A stretch of 64,000 nt of DNA from Jiangella ureilytica (GCF_004348545.1 NZ_SMKL01000004.1:1-64000), one strand, 5' to 3'; shown: positions 1 through 10,300, counted from the first letter of the stretch. Numbers and translations are program-made. Notes: generated by a model not told the origin, from the letters alone.

Positions 1-85
1 CCCCCGGCCCCGGCCCCGGCCTGACGGTCGAGCCGGCCGGTTGCTGTTCGCGCGAGTGTCGCCGGGGCCGGGTAAGGTCCGCGGC

Positions 86-808
86 ATGACGAGCGCAGCG
101 ACGGTGCGCCAGGCCGTGATCCTCGCCGGTGGGCAGGGGTCGCGGCTCAAGCCCTACACCGACACCGTGCCCAAGGTGATGATCGAGATCTCGGGCCGGT
201 GCATCATCGACCACCAGCTCGACTGGCTGGCCGAGGCCGGCGTCACCGACGTCGTCGTGTCGGCGGGGCACCTCAGCGAGGTCCTGCTCGACCACCTAGC
301 CTCGCGCGAGCTGCCGGTCCGGGTGCGCACGGTGGTCGAGGACGAGCCGCTGGGCCGCGGCGGCGGGCTGAAGTACGCCGGCAAGCAGCTGCCCGCGCCC
401 GACGACGGCTGGTACGCGCTCAACGGCGACATCTGGACCCGCTTCGACCTGCGCGGCATGACGGCGTACCACCTCGAGCGGCGGGCCGTCGCCACCATCG
501 GGCTGGCCCGCCCGCGCATGCCGTGGGGCGTCGTCGAGCTCGACGAGCTGGGCCGGGTCACCGACTTCGTCGAGTCGCCGCCGTCGCCCTATCCGATCAA
601 CGGCGGCGTCTACGTCTTCTCGCCGCAGATCCTCGACCTGCTGCCCGACGTCGGCGACCACGAGCGCACCACGTTCCCGTCGCTGGCCAAGGAGCAGCTG
701 CTGGCCGGCTATCCCATCGAGGGGTACTGGCGGGCCATCGACACCCCGAAGGACCTCGCCGAGGCGGCGAAGGAGCTCGAGGCGCTGCGGTCGTCGCTGG
801 GCGACTGA
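86..808 (+). CDS. Sugar-1-phosphate nucleotidyltransferase
   Basis: A 240-residue NDP-sugar pyrophosphorylase-like protein that would join a sugar 1-phosphate to an NTP to make an activated sugar for surface glycans. The N-terminus carries the nucleotide-binding signature GGQGSRLKPYT, followed by the metal-binding ALNGD segment near residue 115. It is shorter than full GlmU or RfbA enzymes and lacks a left-handed beta-helix tail. The ATG at 86 is chosen because a TAAGGT box ends 7 bases before it, suggesting a leaderless transcript. The exact sugar and nucleotide cannot be read from the sequence; mannose-1-P guanylyltransferase-like is one option. Confidence 0.85.
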   Translation: MTSAATVRQAVILAGGQGSRLKPYTDTVPKVMIEISGRCIIDHQLDWLAEAGVTDVVVSAGHLSEVLLDHLASRELPVRVRTVVEDEPLGRGGGLKYAGKQLPAPDDGWYALNGDIWTRFDLRGMTAYHLERRAVATIGLARPRMPWGVVELDELGRVTDFVESPPSPYPINGGVYVFSPQILDLLPDVGDHERTTFPSLAKEQLLAGYPIEGYWRAIDTPKDLAEAAKELEALRSSLGD

Positions 809-830
809 GCGCGGCCGGTAGGTTGGGCCC

Positions 831-1616
831 ATGGGCAGTGTGACGATCACCCGGCTCGATGAGGTGCCGGGTGTCCTAGAGCTGGTTCTGGGCCGGCCCG
901 AGGCGCACAATGCGCTCTCCACCGACCACGCGCGGCAGCTCGTCGCGGCGGTCGAGGAGATCGCCGCCGACCCGAAGGTGCGCGCCGTCGTGCTGTCGTC
1001 GTCGGCGCCTCGATCCTTCTGCGTGGGTGCGGACCTCAAGGAGCGCAACGACATCGACGACGACGGCCTGCGCACGCAGCGCGTCGTGTTCCGGGCCATG
1101 TTCACCGGGCTGCTCGAGCTGCCGGTGCCGACGATCGCGGCGGTGCACGGGCACGCGCTCGGCGGCGGGCTGGAGCTGGCGCTGTCGTGCGACCTCATCG
1201 TCGCCGAGGAGACCGCCGTGGTCGGGCTGCCCGAGGTGTCCGTCGGCGTCATCCCGGGCGGCGGCGGGACCCAGCTGCTCACCCGCCGGCTCGGCTGGAG
1301 CCGGGCCGCCGATCTGATCTTCACCGCCCGCCGGTTCGACGGCGCCGAGGCGTACCGGCTCGGGCTCGCGGACCGGCTGGTGCCGGCGGGGTCGGCGCGT
1401 TCCGAGGCGCTGTCGCTCGCGGCGACGATCGCGGGCCATTCGCCCGTCGGCGTGCGCAACGCCAAGCGGGCCATGCGGCAGGGCTTCGACGCCCCGCTCG
1501 CGGCCGGGCTCGACATCGAGGACGCCGCGTGGCGCGCCACCGCGTTCAGCGGGGATAGAAAGGAGGGCGTCGCCGCGTTCAACCAGAAACGGCGCCCGGA
1601 TTGGCCAGGTGAGTGA
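831..1616 (+). CDS. Enoyl-CoA hydratase/isomerase family protein
   Basis: A 261-residue crotonase-fold enzyme acting on acyl-CoA double bonds. The oxyanion-hole segments are visible (SFCVGADLKER near residue 65 and AVHGHALGGGLELA near residue 103), as is the catalytic-glutamate region GLPEVSVGVIPGGGGTQ near residue 128. It overlaps the downstream HMG-CoA lyase gene by 8 bases. This suggests it may be the methylglutaconyl-CoA hydratase step of leucine breakdown, an inference from context. TAGGTT sits 6 bases before the ATG, consistent with a leaderless mRNA. Confidence 0.88.
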   Translation: MGSVTITRLDEVPGVLELVLGRPEAHNALSTDHARQLVAAVEEIAADPKVRAVVLSSSAPRSFCVGADLKERNDIDDDGLRTQRVVFRAMFTGLLELPVPTIAAVHGHALGGGLELALSCDLIVAEETAVVGLPEVSVGVIPGGGGTQLLTRRLGWSRAADLIFTARRFDGAEAYRLGLADRLVPAGSARSEALSLAATIAGHSPVGVRNAKRAMRQGFDAPLAAGLDIEDAAWRATAFSGDRKEGVAAFNQKRRPDWPGE

Positions 1617-2517
1617 CGTGACGTTCCCCTCCCGCGTGAGCGTGCGCGAGGTCGGCCCGCGCGACGGGCTGCAGAACGAGGACCCGATCTCCACCGACGC
1701 GAAGGTCGAGCTGATCGACGCGCTGGGCCGCACCGGCGTGCGGCGCATCGAGGCCCTGTCGTTCGTCCACCCCAAGGCGATCCCGCAGATGGCCGACGCC
1801 GACGAGGTCTGGGAGAAGGTCACGCGCGACCCCGGCATCCGCTACTCCGCGCTCGTCCCGAACCTGCGCGGCGCCGAGCGGGCACTGGCCGCCGGGTTCA
1901 CCGAGCTGGAAGTCGTCGTGTCGGCGTCGGACACCCACAACCAGCGCAACATCAACCGGACGACGGAGGAGTCGCTGGCGCAGCTGCCGTCGTTGGTGTC
2001 GGCCGTGCATGAGGCGGGTGGGACGCTGCAGCTCATCGTCTCGACGGCGTGGGGCTGTCCGTACGAGGGCGACGTGCCGGTCGACCGGGTGCTGTGGGTG
2101 GTGTCGCGCGGGCTCTCGGCGGGGGTGGACTCGCTGGTCTACGGCGACACCACCGGCATGGCGACGCCGCCGCGGGTGACCCGGCTGGTGGGTGCGACCC
2201 GTTCGTCGCACCCTGACGTGGCGTTGGGACTGCACTTCCACAACACCCGGGGGACGGGGCTGGCCAACGTCTACGCGGCGCTGGAGCTGGGCATCGACGA
2301 CTTCGACGCGTCGGTCGGCGGGCTGGGCGGCTGCCCGTACGCGCCCGGAGCCTCGGGCAACATCGCCACCGAGGAGCTGGTGTACCTGCTCGAGGACATG
2401 GGCATCGACACCGGCATCGACCTGCGGGCGATGATCGGGGTGGCCCAGCTGGCCGAGCAGCTGGTGGGCCGCAAGCTGGACTCGCAGGTGCTGCGGGCCG
2501 GGCCGGCGGTGCGCTGA
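1609..2517 (+). CDS. Hydroxymethylglutaryl-CoA lyase
   Basis: A 302-residue HMGL-like TIM-barrel enzyme that would cleave HMG-CoA to acetoacetate and acetyl-CoA in leucine catabolism. The signature VREVGPRDGLQNE begins near residue 9, and the catalytic cysteine loop GLGGCPYAPGASGN lies near residue 237. The HFHNTRG segment supplies the metal-binding histidines. The GTG start overlaps the end of the enoyl-CoA hydratase gene, so the two are probably translationally coupled. The next gene is convergent, so this two-gene unit ends here. Confidence 0.9.
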   Translation: MSDVTFPSRVSVREVGPRDGLQNEDPISTDAKVELIDALGRTGVRRIEALSFVHPKAIPQMADADEVWEKVTRDPGIRYSALVPNLRGAERALAAGFTELEVVVSASDTHNQRNINRTTEESLAQLPSLVSAVHEAGGTLQLIVSTAWGCPYEGDVPVDRVLWVVSRGLSAGVDSLVYGDTTGMATPPRVTRLVGATRSSHPDVALGLHFHNTRGTGLANVYAALELGIDDFDASVGGLGGCPYAPGASGNIATEELVYLLEDMGIDTGIDLRAMIGVAQLAEQLVGRKLDSQVLRAGPAVR

Positions 2518-2530
2518 GGCCGGTCGCCGC

Positions 2531-3070
2531 TCAGGTGGTCTGCTGCTGCGGCTGGGCGTGCGCGGGGAAGACCCAGGTGCGGTACGACCAGAACCGGAAC
2601 AGCGTCCCCAGCAGCAGGCCGACCACGTTGGCAGCGATGTTGTCGGCCAGCGGGCCGGACAGCCCCAGCACGTAGCGCGAGAAACCGAGGCACGCCAGCG
2701 CGATGCCGAGGCCGACGCCGTTGAGCACGAAAAACAGCGTGTACTCGCGGGCCAGGCCGGTGCGGGCGCGGTGCCGGAAGGTCCACAGCCGGTTGCCGGT
2801 GTACGTGACCGACGTGGCGCCGACGACGGCGATGGTCTTGGCCCACAGCGGGGCGTCGTGCAGCGGGCCGATGCCGTCGGGACCCCAGAACAGCAGCGCG
2901 TTGAAGATCATCAGGTCGACGACGAAGCCGACGCCGCCGACGGTGGCGAACTTCGCCGCCTCGCGGATCAGGTGGTGCAAGCCGTACCAGAGTCGGGACA
3001 CCGCACCCGGCAGACGCGGGGTGCGGCGCTTCTGTGGTGCGGTATCGAGCACGGCCCCAGGGTAAGGCAC
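2531..3070 (-). CDS. GtrA family membrane protein
   Basis: A 179-residue protein with four predicted membrane helices in the GtrA/DPMS-like pattern (AKFATVGGVGFVVDLMIFNALL, an internal NRLWTFR motif, and a C-terminal RFWSYRTWVF). GtrA proteins help move undecaprenyl-linked sugars or form part of polyprenol-phosphate sugar synthases. The NRxWTF and FWSYRxWVF motifs are family hallmarks. The start is taken as the GTG at 3070; a GTG about eight codons further in is an alternative. It is convergent with the HMG-CoA lyase gene and divergent from purK. Confidence 0.85.
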   Translation of the reverse strand: MPYPGAVLDTAPQKRRTPRLPGAVSRLWYGLHHLIREAAKFATVGGVGFVVDLMIFNALLFWGPDGIGPLHDAPLWAKTIAVVGATSVTYTGNRLWTFRHRARTGLAREYTLFFVLNGVGLGIALACLGFSRYVLGLSGPLADNIAANVVGLLLGTLFRFWSYRTWVFPAHAQPQQQTT

Positions 3071-3180
3071 GCCGCCCGGATCGTCGCATTCCGCTCGGTT
3101 GGCGCAGGTCAGCGCTTGATCCTTCGTCTCACGACGTGGCTGTGCGGGTGGCGGCGCGCGGTGCCGTAATCTCGTGGCTC

Positions 3181-4332
3181 GTGGGTGATGAAGCGACGTG
3201 GCCCGTGGTGGGCATGGTCGGCGGAGGACAGCTGGCCCGGATGACCCAGCCGGCGGCGGTGGCCCTCGGCGTGCGGCTGAAGGTGCTCGCGGCGTCCCCC
3301 GAGGAGTCGGCGGCGCAGGTGGTCAACGACCCAGTGGTCGCCGACGAGAAGTCGCTGGCCGACCTCCGCGCGTTCGCCGCCGGCTGCGACGTCCTGACGT
3401 TCGATCACGAGCACGTCCCGCCCGCTCATCTGCGGGCGCTGGAGGCCGACGGCGTCCTGGTCCGGCCCGGGTCGGCGGCCCTGCTGCACGCCCAGGACAA
3501 GGGCGTCATGCGGGAGCGGCTGACGTCGCTGGGCATCCCGTGCCCGCGGTGGGCCGTCGTGTCCGGCCCGGACGACGTGGCCGCGTTCGCCGCCGGCGGT
3601 GAGGTCGTGCTGAAGACGACCCGCGGCGGCTACGACGGCAAGGGCGTCTGGCTGGTCTCCGGCGACACGCCCGCCGAGGTCGTGGCGGAGCCCTTCCGCG
3701 CGGGCGTCCCCGTCCTGGCGGAGGAGCGGGTCGACTACGCGCGCGAGCTGTCCGCCGTCGTCGCCCGGTCGCCCCACGGCCAGGCCGTCGCCTACCCCGT
3801 CGTCGAGTCGGTCCAGCGCGACGGCATCTGCGTCGAGGTGGTCGCGCCCGCCCCGGGGCTGTCGTCGTCGCTCGCGGTGGAGGCGCAGCGACTGGCGCTG
3901 ACGGTGGCGTCGTCGCTGGGCGTGGTCGGGGTGCTGGCGGTCGAGCTGTTCGAGACGACCGACGGGCGGCTGCTGGTCAACGAGCTGGCGATGCGGCCGC
4001 ACAACTCCGGGCACTGGTCCATCGACGGCGCCGTGACCAGCCAGTTCGAGAACCACCTGCGGGCAGTGCTGGACCTGCCGCTCGGCTCGCCGGCCGCGCG
4101 CGCCCCGTACACCGTCATGGTGAACGTGCTGGGCGGCGACCTGCCCGAGGTGTACCCGACCTATCGGCACATCATGGCGCGCGACCCCGGGCTGAAGGTC
4201 CACTGGTACGGCAAGGGCGTCCGGCCGGGCCGCAAGGTGGGGCACGTGACGGCGTACGGCTCGGACCTCGATGACCTGCGCGAACGGACCTGGCACGCGG
4301 CCGACTACATCCGAGGGGACATCGATGAGTGA
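3181..4332 (+). CDS. purK: 5-(carboxyamino)imidazole ribonucleotide synthase
   Basis: A 383-residue ATP-grasp enzyme that carboxylates AIR to N5-CAIR in purine synthesis, using ATP and bicarbonate. The N-terminal [11 protein letters not shown] is the characteristic PurK opening. [13 protein letters not shown] is the ATP-grasp glycine-rich loop, and [18 protein letters not shown] near residue 265 is the PurK substrate-binding signature. The GTG at 3181 gives the standard N-terminus and lies 8 bases after TAATCT. It overlaps purE by 8 bases, the usual purKE arrangement in actinobacteria. Confidence 0.95.
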   Translation: MGDEATWPVVGMVGGGQLARMTQPAAVALGVRLKVLAASPEESAAQVVNDPVVADEKSLADLRAFAAGCDVLTFDHEHVPPAHLRALEADGVLVRPGSAALLHAQDKGVMRERLTSLGIPCPRWAVVSGPDDVAAFAAGGEVVLKTTRGGYDGKGVWLVSGDTPAEVVAEPFRAGVPVLAEERVDYARELSAVVARSPHGQAVAYPVVESVQRDGICVEVVAPAPGLSSSLAVEAQRLALTVASSLGVVGVLAVELFETTDGRLLVNELAMRPHNSGHWSIDGAVTSQFENHLRAVLDLPLGSPAARAPYTVMVNVLGGDLPEVYPTYRHIMARDPGLKVHWYGKGVRPGRKVGHVTAYGSDLDDLRERTWHAADYIRGDIDE

Positions 4333-4897
4333 GGCTTCCGGCGACGGTGTCGGCGACGGCGTCGGCGACCTGGTGACGGCGCGGGGTTCGGGTGAGCCGC
4401 TGGTCGGCATCGTCATGGGCTCGGACTCCGACTGGCCGGTGATGTCCGCGGCGGCGTCGGTGCTGGACGAGCTGGGGGTGGCGTACGAGGTCGGCGTCGT
4501 GTCGGCGCACCGGATGCCGCAGGCGATGCTGTCCTACGGTGCCGAGGCCGCGGGGCGCGGGCTGCGGGTGCTGGTCGCCGGGGCCGGCGGGGCCGCGCAC
4601 CTGCCCGGCATGCTGGCGTCGGTGACGTCGCTGCCGGTCGTGGGCGTGCCGGTGCCGCTGAAGTACCTCGACGGCATGGACTCGCTGCTGTCGATCGTGC
4701 AGATGCCGGCCGGCGTGCCCGTCGCGACGGTGTCGGTCGGCGGTGCCCGGAACGCGGGGCTCCTGGCCGCCCGCATCCTCGGCGCGTCCGACGCGTCGTT
4801 GCGTGAGCGCCTCGACGCCTTCCGCGCGTCCCTCGAGGAGGCCGCGACCGCCAAGGGCGCCGCTCTCCGCTCCCGTCTGACCACGCCGGAGCCCTGA
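4325..4897 (+). CDS. purE: 5-(carboxyamino)imidazole ribonucleotide mutase
   Basis: A 190-residue PurE that converts N5-CAIR to CAIR, the step after PurK. Class I motifs are clear: [13 protein letters not shown] (phosphate loop), SAHRMP with the catalytic histidine, and [15 protein letters not shown] Gly/Asp-rich N-terminal extension of about 25 residues (repeats of GDGVGD) precedes the conserved domain. The ATG overlaps the last codons of purK, indicating translational coupling. The stretch after it contains no gene until 5327. Confidence 0.95.
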   Translation: MSEASGDGVGDGVGDLVTARGSGEPLVGIVMGSDSDWPVMSAAASVLDELGVAYEVGVVSAHRMPQAMLSYGAEAAGRGLRVLVAGAGGAAHLPGMLASVTSLPVVGVPVPLKYLDGMDSLLSIVQMPAGVPVATVSVGGARNAGLLAARILGASDASLRERLDAFRASLEEAATAKGAALRSRLTTPEP

Positions 4898-5326
4898 CCT
4901 CCGACCCGTTGCCCGCTCACCGCTGCCGCCCGCACCCGCGCTGAGCCGTCTTCTCCGTCGCCCGCCGTCTTCACTTCCGGGAGTCGTCTTCACTTCCGCA
5001 AACCGTCTTCTGCGTCCCAGAACCTCCGCACGAGACGATCGACGGCAGTGAAGACGGTCGGCGGGAGTGGAGTCGGTCGGCGGGAGTGGAGTCGGTCGGC
5101 GGAAGTGAAGACGGTCGGCGGAAGTGGAGACGACTCCCGGAAGTAACGACGGTGGGCGGTGGTGGAGACGGTCGGCGGAAGTGCAGACGGTCGGCAGGAG
5201 TGAAGACGACCCCCGGACGTGACGACGCCGGCGGCTGTTTCCACAGATCGACCGGGCCGGCGGAGTTGTCCACATTCTCGGGAATCGGCGGCTTCTCCGG
5301 CCGAGCGATCGATCAATCTGAGTGTT
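4898..5326. repeat. Intergenic 19-bp minisatellite with inverted outlier copies
   Basis: This 429-base gap has no convincing gene. From about 5044 to 5215 there are roughly nine tandem units with a 19-bp period, consensus GGCGGnAGTGrAGACGGTC, varying mainly between GAAGTGAAGACG, GGAGTGGAGTCG and GAAGTGGAGACG. Upstream, at about 4966-5013, three units occur in the opposite orientation (CGTCTTCACTTCC, twice nearly identical), so the array forms imperfect inverted arms. Nineteen is not a multiple of three and the phase would shift in any frame, so this is non-coding repeat DNA. Two TCCACA motifs follow at 5240-5274. Confidence 0.75.
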
Positions 5327-6109
5327 GTGACGATCATCCTCACGCGTGGGCTCCCGCCGTTGCCCACCGTCGTGCGGTGCAAAACACCGTCTCTGAAGCC
5401 GGCGGTCAGGGCGTTCGGACGGGTCCTGGTCGCGCACGTGCCCGAAGTCCATCGACGCCGTGCGGCGGGAACGCCCGTCGTCAGCCGGCCGTGGGCCGCG
5501 GCCGACATCGCCCGCACGGCGCCGGTCATCGAAGCGTTGATCATCGCCGACGCCGTCGCTCGATCGGGCTTCGACATCCACGAGGCGATCGGTCACATGG
5601 GTCACTGGCCGGGGGTGACGCGAGCGCGGTGGGTGGCCGAGCATGCCGACCCGCGGGCGGAGTCGCCGCTGGAGACGCTGGGCCGGTTCACGTGTCTGCA
5701 GTTCGACCTGCCGCTGCCGGTCTGCAATGCGTGGGTGGGCGAGAACGATCCGGAGTACCGAGTGGACGGGCTGTGGCCCCATCACCGGGCCGTGTTCGAG
5801 GCCGACGGTGCGGTGAAGTACGACAACCGTCACGACGCGGCGCGGATCGTGGCGCGGCAGGGCGAGCGGGAGTGGCGGCTGCGCCGCCTCGGCCTCGACG
5901 TGGTGCGGTTCGGCTGGGACCTCGCCGTGCGCAATCGGGACGAGCTCGCTCAGCGGTTCGCCGTCCTGCTCCGTGACAACGCCCAGAACGAGCGGCCGAT
6001 CCGCTGGTGGAAGCACGTCCCGGGCACAGGCGCCGTCGAGCCCGAACCGGAGGACTGGCCGTCGCCGGGACCGAGCGGCATCGTCCTGCCGGGCGGCTGG
6101 GACCGCTGA
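5327..6109 (+). pseudogene. N-terminally truncated AbiEi/DUF559-type protein
   Basis: The 260-residue reading frame matches the back half of a common actinobacterial family of roughly 300 residues that combines an AbiEi-like N-terminal winged helix with a C-terminal Vsr/DUF559 endonuclease-like fold. The segments WPGVTRARWVAEHADPRAES, LWPHHRAVFEADGAVKY and LRRLGLDVVRFGWD are typical. The usual helix-turn-helix half is missing. Upstream sequence runs directly into the 19-bp minisatellite. I infer 5' loss by rearrangement at the repeat; a shortened but expressed protein cannot be excluded. The GTG at 5327 is the first plausible start. Confidence 0.5.
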
Positions 6110-6310
6110 CCCGGGCCGGCCGAAGGCGCGGAAATTCAGTTGCGCGCGCCGGCGCGGAACGGGTTGGCTGGGCCGTGCACAGGTGTGTCGGCGCCCACGA
6201 GGCGTCCGGCGTTGGTGAAGGGAGGCGTGACCTGATGGCTGCCCGCTCGAGGCGGCGCGACTTCGCGTGCGCGCCACAGTGTCCTCACCTTCCCGTTCCC
6301 ACCGCCTGAA

Positions 6311-6355
6311 CCACCAGGAGCCGCGGTGGGGACCTCCTCGTCAGGAGACCACCGC
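6311..6355 (+). promoter_or_regulatory. Hairpin sequestering the ribosome binding site of the RIO kinase gene
   Basis: GCGGTGG (6323-6329) pairs perfectly with CCACCGC (6349-6355), and inside it CTCCT (6334-6338) pairs with AGGAG (6343-6347), the ribosome binding site nine bases before the GTG start. An upstream CCACC (6311-6315) could instead pair with GGTGG (6325-6329) and free the site. This is a visible possible two-state leader; function is inferred. Confidence 0.45.
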
Positions 6356-6356
6356 A

Positions 6357-7304
6357 GTGCCGAACCACGATGAGTTCCAACCCATGCGCTCCCGCGGCCG
6401 CAGCCGCACCCGCGAGGACCGCGGCCCCGTCACCAAGCACCACGTCGACGACACGTTCGCCCGGTACGCCGCCGAGTACGGCCTCACCCCGCCCGGCGAG
6501 GAGACGGTCACCGACGACCCGCCGTACGGGGATCGGTGGACCACCTGGGACGACTCGACCGCAGGCGAACGCGGCCCGCGGCCGTACCCGGACTGGGTCG
6601 TCACCGACCTCGGCGCCGTCGACACCGAGCTCGGCATCCTGAAGACCGGCAAGGAGTCCGACGTCTTCCTGCTGGAGCGCTCGGTGCCAGGTACGGAACG
6701 CGCCACCCTCATGGCCGCCAAGCGCTACCGCGACCCCAAGCACCGGATGTTCCACCGCGACGTCGGCTACCGCGAGGGCCGCCGCGACAAGGAGTCGCGG
6801 GTCAACCGGGCCATCGCCAAGGGCAGCGCGTTCGGCCGCGAGGCGATCGCCGGGCAGTGGGCGCGTGCCGAGTTCGACGCGCTCACGTCGCTCTGGTCCG
6901 CAGGCGTCACCGTCCCGTACCCGGTGCAGATCCTCGGCACCGAGCTGCTCATGGAGTTCATCGGCGACGGCGACGGCGGGGCGGCCCCGCGGCTGGCCCA
7001 GTTGCGGCCCACACCGGACGAACGCGACGACCTCTGGGACCAGCTGGCGCACAACCTGACGCTGCTGGCGCTGGCCGGGTACGCGCACGGCGACCTGTCC
7101 GCGTACAACCTGCTGGTGCACGACGGCCGGCTGGTGGTCATCGACGTGCCGCAGATCGTGGACGTCGTCGGGAACCCGCACGGCCGCGAGTTCCTCGACC
7201 GCGACGTCCGCAACGTCGGCGGCTGGTTCACCGCCCGCGGCCTCGACCCGCGGCGGGTCGGCGACCTCAGCGAGGCCCTCGCCAAGGACGCGCGGCTCGC
7301 CTGA
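6357..7304 (+). CDS. RIO1-family serine protein kinase-like protein
   Basis: A 315-residue protein with a RIO-type kinase core. GILKTGKESDVFLLE near residue 98 is the ATP-binding loop, YAHGDLSAYNLLVHD near residue 245 is the catalytic loop, and VVIDVPQ near residue 263 is the metal-binding DFG-equivalent. In archaea and eukaryotes RIO kinases act in ribosome maturation; the bacterial role is poorly defined. About 95 charged residues precede the core. The GTG start lies nine bases after an AGGAG that sits in a hairpin. It is convergent with the subtilase gene and stands alone. Confidence 0.85.
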   Translation: MPNHDEFQPMRSRGRSRTREDRGPVTKHHVDDTFARYAAEYGLTPPGEETVTDDPPYGDRWTTWDDSTAGERGPRPYPDWVVTDLGAVDTELGILKTGKESDVFLLERSVPGTERATLMAAKRYRDPKHRMFHRDVGYREGRRDKESRVNRAIAKGSAFGREAIAGQWARAEFDALTSLWSAGVTVPYPVQILGTELLMEFIGDGDGGAAPRLAQLRPTPDERDDLWDQLAHNLTLLALAGYAHGDLSAYNLLVHDGRLVVIDVPQIVDVVGNPHGREFLDRDVRNVGGWFTARGLDPRRVGDLSEALAKDARLA

Positions 7305-7319
7305 GGACACAACGCGAAC

Positions 7320-7359
7320 GCCGGCGCGGCGGACCCCTGAAGGAGCCCGCCGCACCGGC
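7320..7359. terminator. Bidirectional hairpin between convergent genes
   Basis: GCCGG-C-GCGGCGG (7320-7332) pairs with CCGCCGC-A-CCGGC (7347-7359): a 12-bp stem with one mismatch and a 14-base loop. It lies exactly between the ends of the RIO kinase and subtilase genes. There is no T-run, as is common for actinobacterial terminators. Confidence 0.6.
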
Positions 7360-7379
7360 GCTACTGCGGATCAGACCCG

Positions 7380-10300
7380 TCAGCGACCGTCGCTGACGAT
7401 GTCGACCGTGGCGGAGGCCGGGTCACCCACCAGATACCCCGGGCCGTCCGAGACCGTGATCGTCACCGAGCGCGGCTGCGGGCTGGGCCCGCGCCGGTCG
7501 ATGACGCCCACGGTCTCGACCGCGGTGGTCTGGCCGGGTGCGAACGTGACCGTGCCGTCCAGCGGCTCGTAGTCGCGGCCCGGCCGGGTGTAGCGGCCGT
7601 CCTCGACGGAGTAGCTCACCGTCAGCTCGCCGGCCGCGGAGCCCGCCGGACGAGTGAAGGTGACCGTGCCGTCCGTCGCCGGCTCCACCGCGTCGGCCGT
7701 GGCCGCCACGGTGATGGCCGGCAGCGACACCGCCACGCTGTCGGAGACGGTGACCTCCTGCGCACCCGGGTTGTCGGTGACGTGCACCGCCGAGTTCGTC
7801 AGCACCGCGCCGTCCTCGACGTCGGCGTCGACGGTGACGTCGTAGGTGATGACGACGGGGTCGAGGTCCGGCCCCTCGTAGCTGGCGCAGACGACGGTGT
7901 CGTTGGCGATGACACCGGCCGCGCTGCCTGCGTTGACCAGCGACGTCGCCGACGTGCCGGTGGCGTTCTCGGTGCCGATGGTGATCGGCCCCGCCAGCGG
8001 CCCGGTGATGTTGTCGTAGGCGAACACCAGGTCGTTGCTGCCGGTGAAGAGGAACGCCTCCATGTCGTACGTGCCCTGCGCACCAGTGGGGTCACTGGCG
8101 AGGCGCAGGTCGTCGACCTCGATGACGGCCAGGCCGGCGCCCGCCGTCGCGAGCGAGATGCCGGAGTTGGCGGCCTGGTTGTAGACGATCTGCATGTCCT
8201 GCCAGAGCATCGCGGCCAGGTTGTTCGGCCGTGCCGCCGTCGGCAGTGACTGCGGAGTGGCCGGACGGGCGCCGTCGTTGGCGGCGTAGTCGTAGATCAG
8301 GAAGCCGTCGTCGGACAGCCCGACCCCGGCGTACGGCCGGTCGTAGAACCCGTAAGTGCGGCTGGCCAGGGCGGTGACGACGATGCCGTCGCCCTCGATG
8401 CCCGCCTGCGCCAGGATGCCGAAGTCCTGCAGGTTCGAGTACTCCTGCGTCCCGGTGACGGGGTTGACGCACTGCGGGTCGGTGGCGCTGGTGGTGATGG
8501 AGTACGCGCCCTCCGCGCCGACCGCGGTGGGCAGGGTGCCCTCCCACGTCAGCACGCCGTCCTCGACGGTGGCACCCTCGGTCGCCGTGCCCTCCACGTA
8601 CGTCGTGCCCTCGGGGAGGGTGTCGGTGATCGTGTAGGTGAGGTCCTCGGGCGTGACGTTCGGCGCGACCGTCAGCATGTACCGGATCGTGTCGCCCGGC
8701 CCGGCGGTGTCGACGGAGGCCGTCTTGGTGACGTCGTCGGCGTGCCGGTTGACCGTGACCGGGATGACGCCGATGTCGCCCTCGGAGTCCGGCGCGGAGC
8801 CCAGCGCGATGGCGCCGTACCAGGTCTCGCCCGGGTCGAGGTCGTCCTCGTCGTAGAAGGCGCGGATGGTGAACGGCTCGCCGGCCGGCTGCGACTCCGG
8901 GCCCTCGACCGTCAGGTTGCCCTGGTCACCGGCCACGACGGCGGTGCCCAGCGTGACGGTGTCGGTGCCGCCCGGCGTGGAGGCGTCCCAGTTCTGCACC
9001 AGGATCCACCAGGTGCCGGCTTCGGGGCTGCCGACGTCGCAGAACTCGTCGGCGGTGCCGGTGGCGCTGGAGCAGACCTGCGTGGCGGCGCTCGGCGTGC
9101 TGCCGGTGCCGACGAACAGGTCGAGGTCCGGCGCCGTCGAGTCGGACAGGTCCGCGATCAGCCGTGCGGCGTTCTCGGGCACCTCGACCAGGATCGTCTG
9201 CGTGCCGTTGCCGTCGTACGGGTCGGTGTTGGTGGTGTCCTCGGGGATCGAGAGCTGCTGCTCCTGCACCGGGACCAGGCCCGACACCGTCGCGGTGAAG
9301 TCCTCGATCTCGATCGCCTCGATCGGCGCGGACTCCTGCGAGCCGGCGTCGCGGCGGGTGTCGATCTCGATGCCGTCGGGCAGCACGCCGGTCGACGGCA
9401 GTGCCGCCACGGGCAGGTGCGCCGCCGGCGCCTCGGAGCCCTCCTGCGGCGTCAGGACCACCGCGCCGAACAGGTAGTCGTCGGTCGGGGCGCCCGCGAC
9501 GTCGGCGGTGATGGTGATCTCGACGTCCTCGCCCTCGGCGATGGTGAACGTCGACGGCTCCGCGGTGACGGTGATGCCGTCGCTGAGGGACTCGGTGCTG
9601 ACCGTCCACGTGCCGGCGCCGGTCTCGGTGCCGGTGACGGTCCGGGTCCACTCACAGGTCTCCAGGCACTGGCGGTCGGCCATGCTCGGCAGGTTGAGGT
9701 CCTTGACGTCGCCGCCCTCGGCCGGGTTGGCCGCGGCGTACTCGGCCGGCGTGACGTCCAGGACCAGGCCGGCCTTCGCGGCGACGTTGAGGTCCACCCG
9801 GCCGGAGCCCATGTCGAACCAGTCGGCCACGGTGCCGTCGTTGTCGGTGACGGTGGTCTTCGACGTCGTCATGGCCGCGGACTGCGCCTCGGCCGGCGTC
9901 CAGTCGCCGTGGATGGACTTGAGCAGCGCGTACGAGCCGGCCATGTGCGGGCTGGCCATCGAGGTGCCGGAGATGAAGCCCCAGCTGGTCTCATTGCCCA
10001 CACCGTTGGCGGCGATGATGTCGACGCCCGGCGCGGTGATGCTGGGCGAGACGATCTCGACGGCGCGGTTCGGGCCGCGGCTGGAGAACGAGGCCATGAT
10101 GTCGCCGACGGAGTCGGAGATGACCTCGATGCCGCCGGACAGCGACGCCTTCTCGCCGGTCACCGAGGCCATCCAGGCCTTCAGCTCGACGCCGTCGTCG
10201 TACGTGATGTGCACGGCCGGCAGCACGTGCGCGTCGGCGTTGAGCGAGTCGCCGCTGGCGGCGTCGTTGGCGAGGATCATGCCCTCGGCGCCGAGCGCGG

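Noticed and set aside
4966-5220. CRISPR array
   Set aside because: The 19-bp units are directly adjacent with no unique spacers, and no cas genes are present.
5266-5274. TTGTCCACA DnaA box and possible origin
   Set aside because: Only one exact box and one weak box; no dnaA, dnaN or cluster of boxes nearby.
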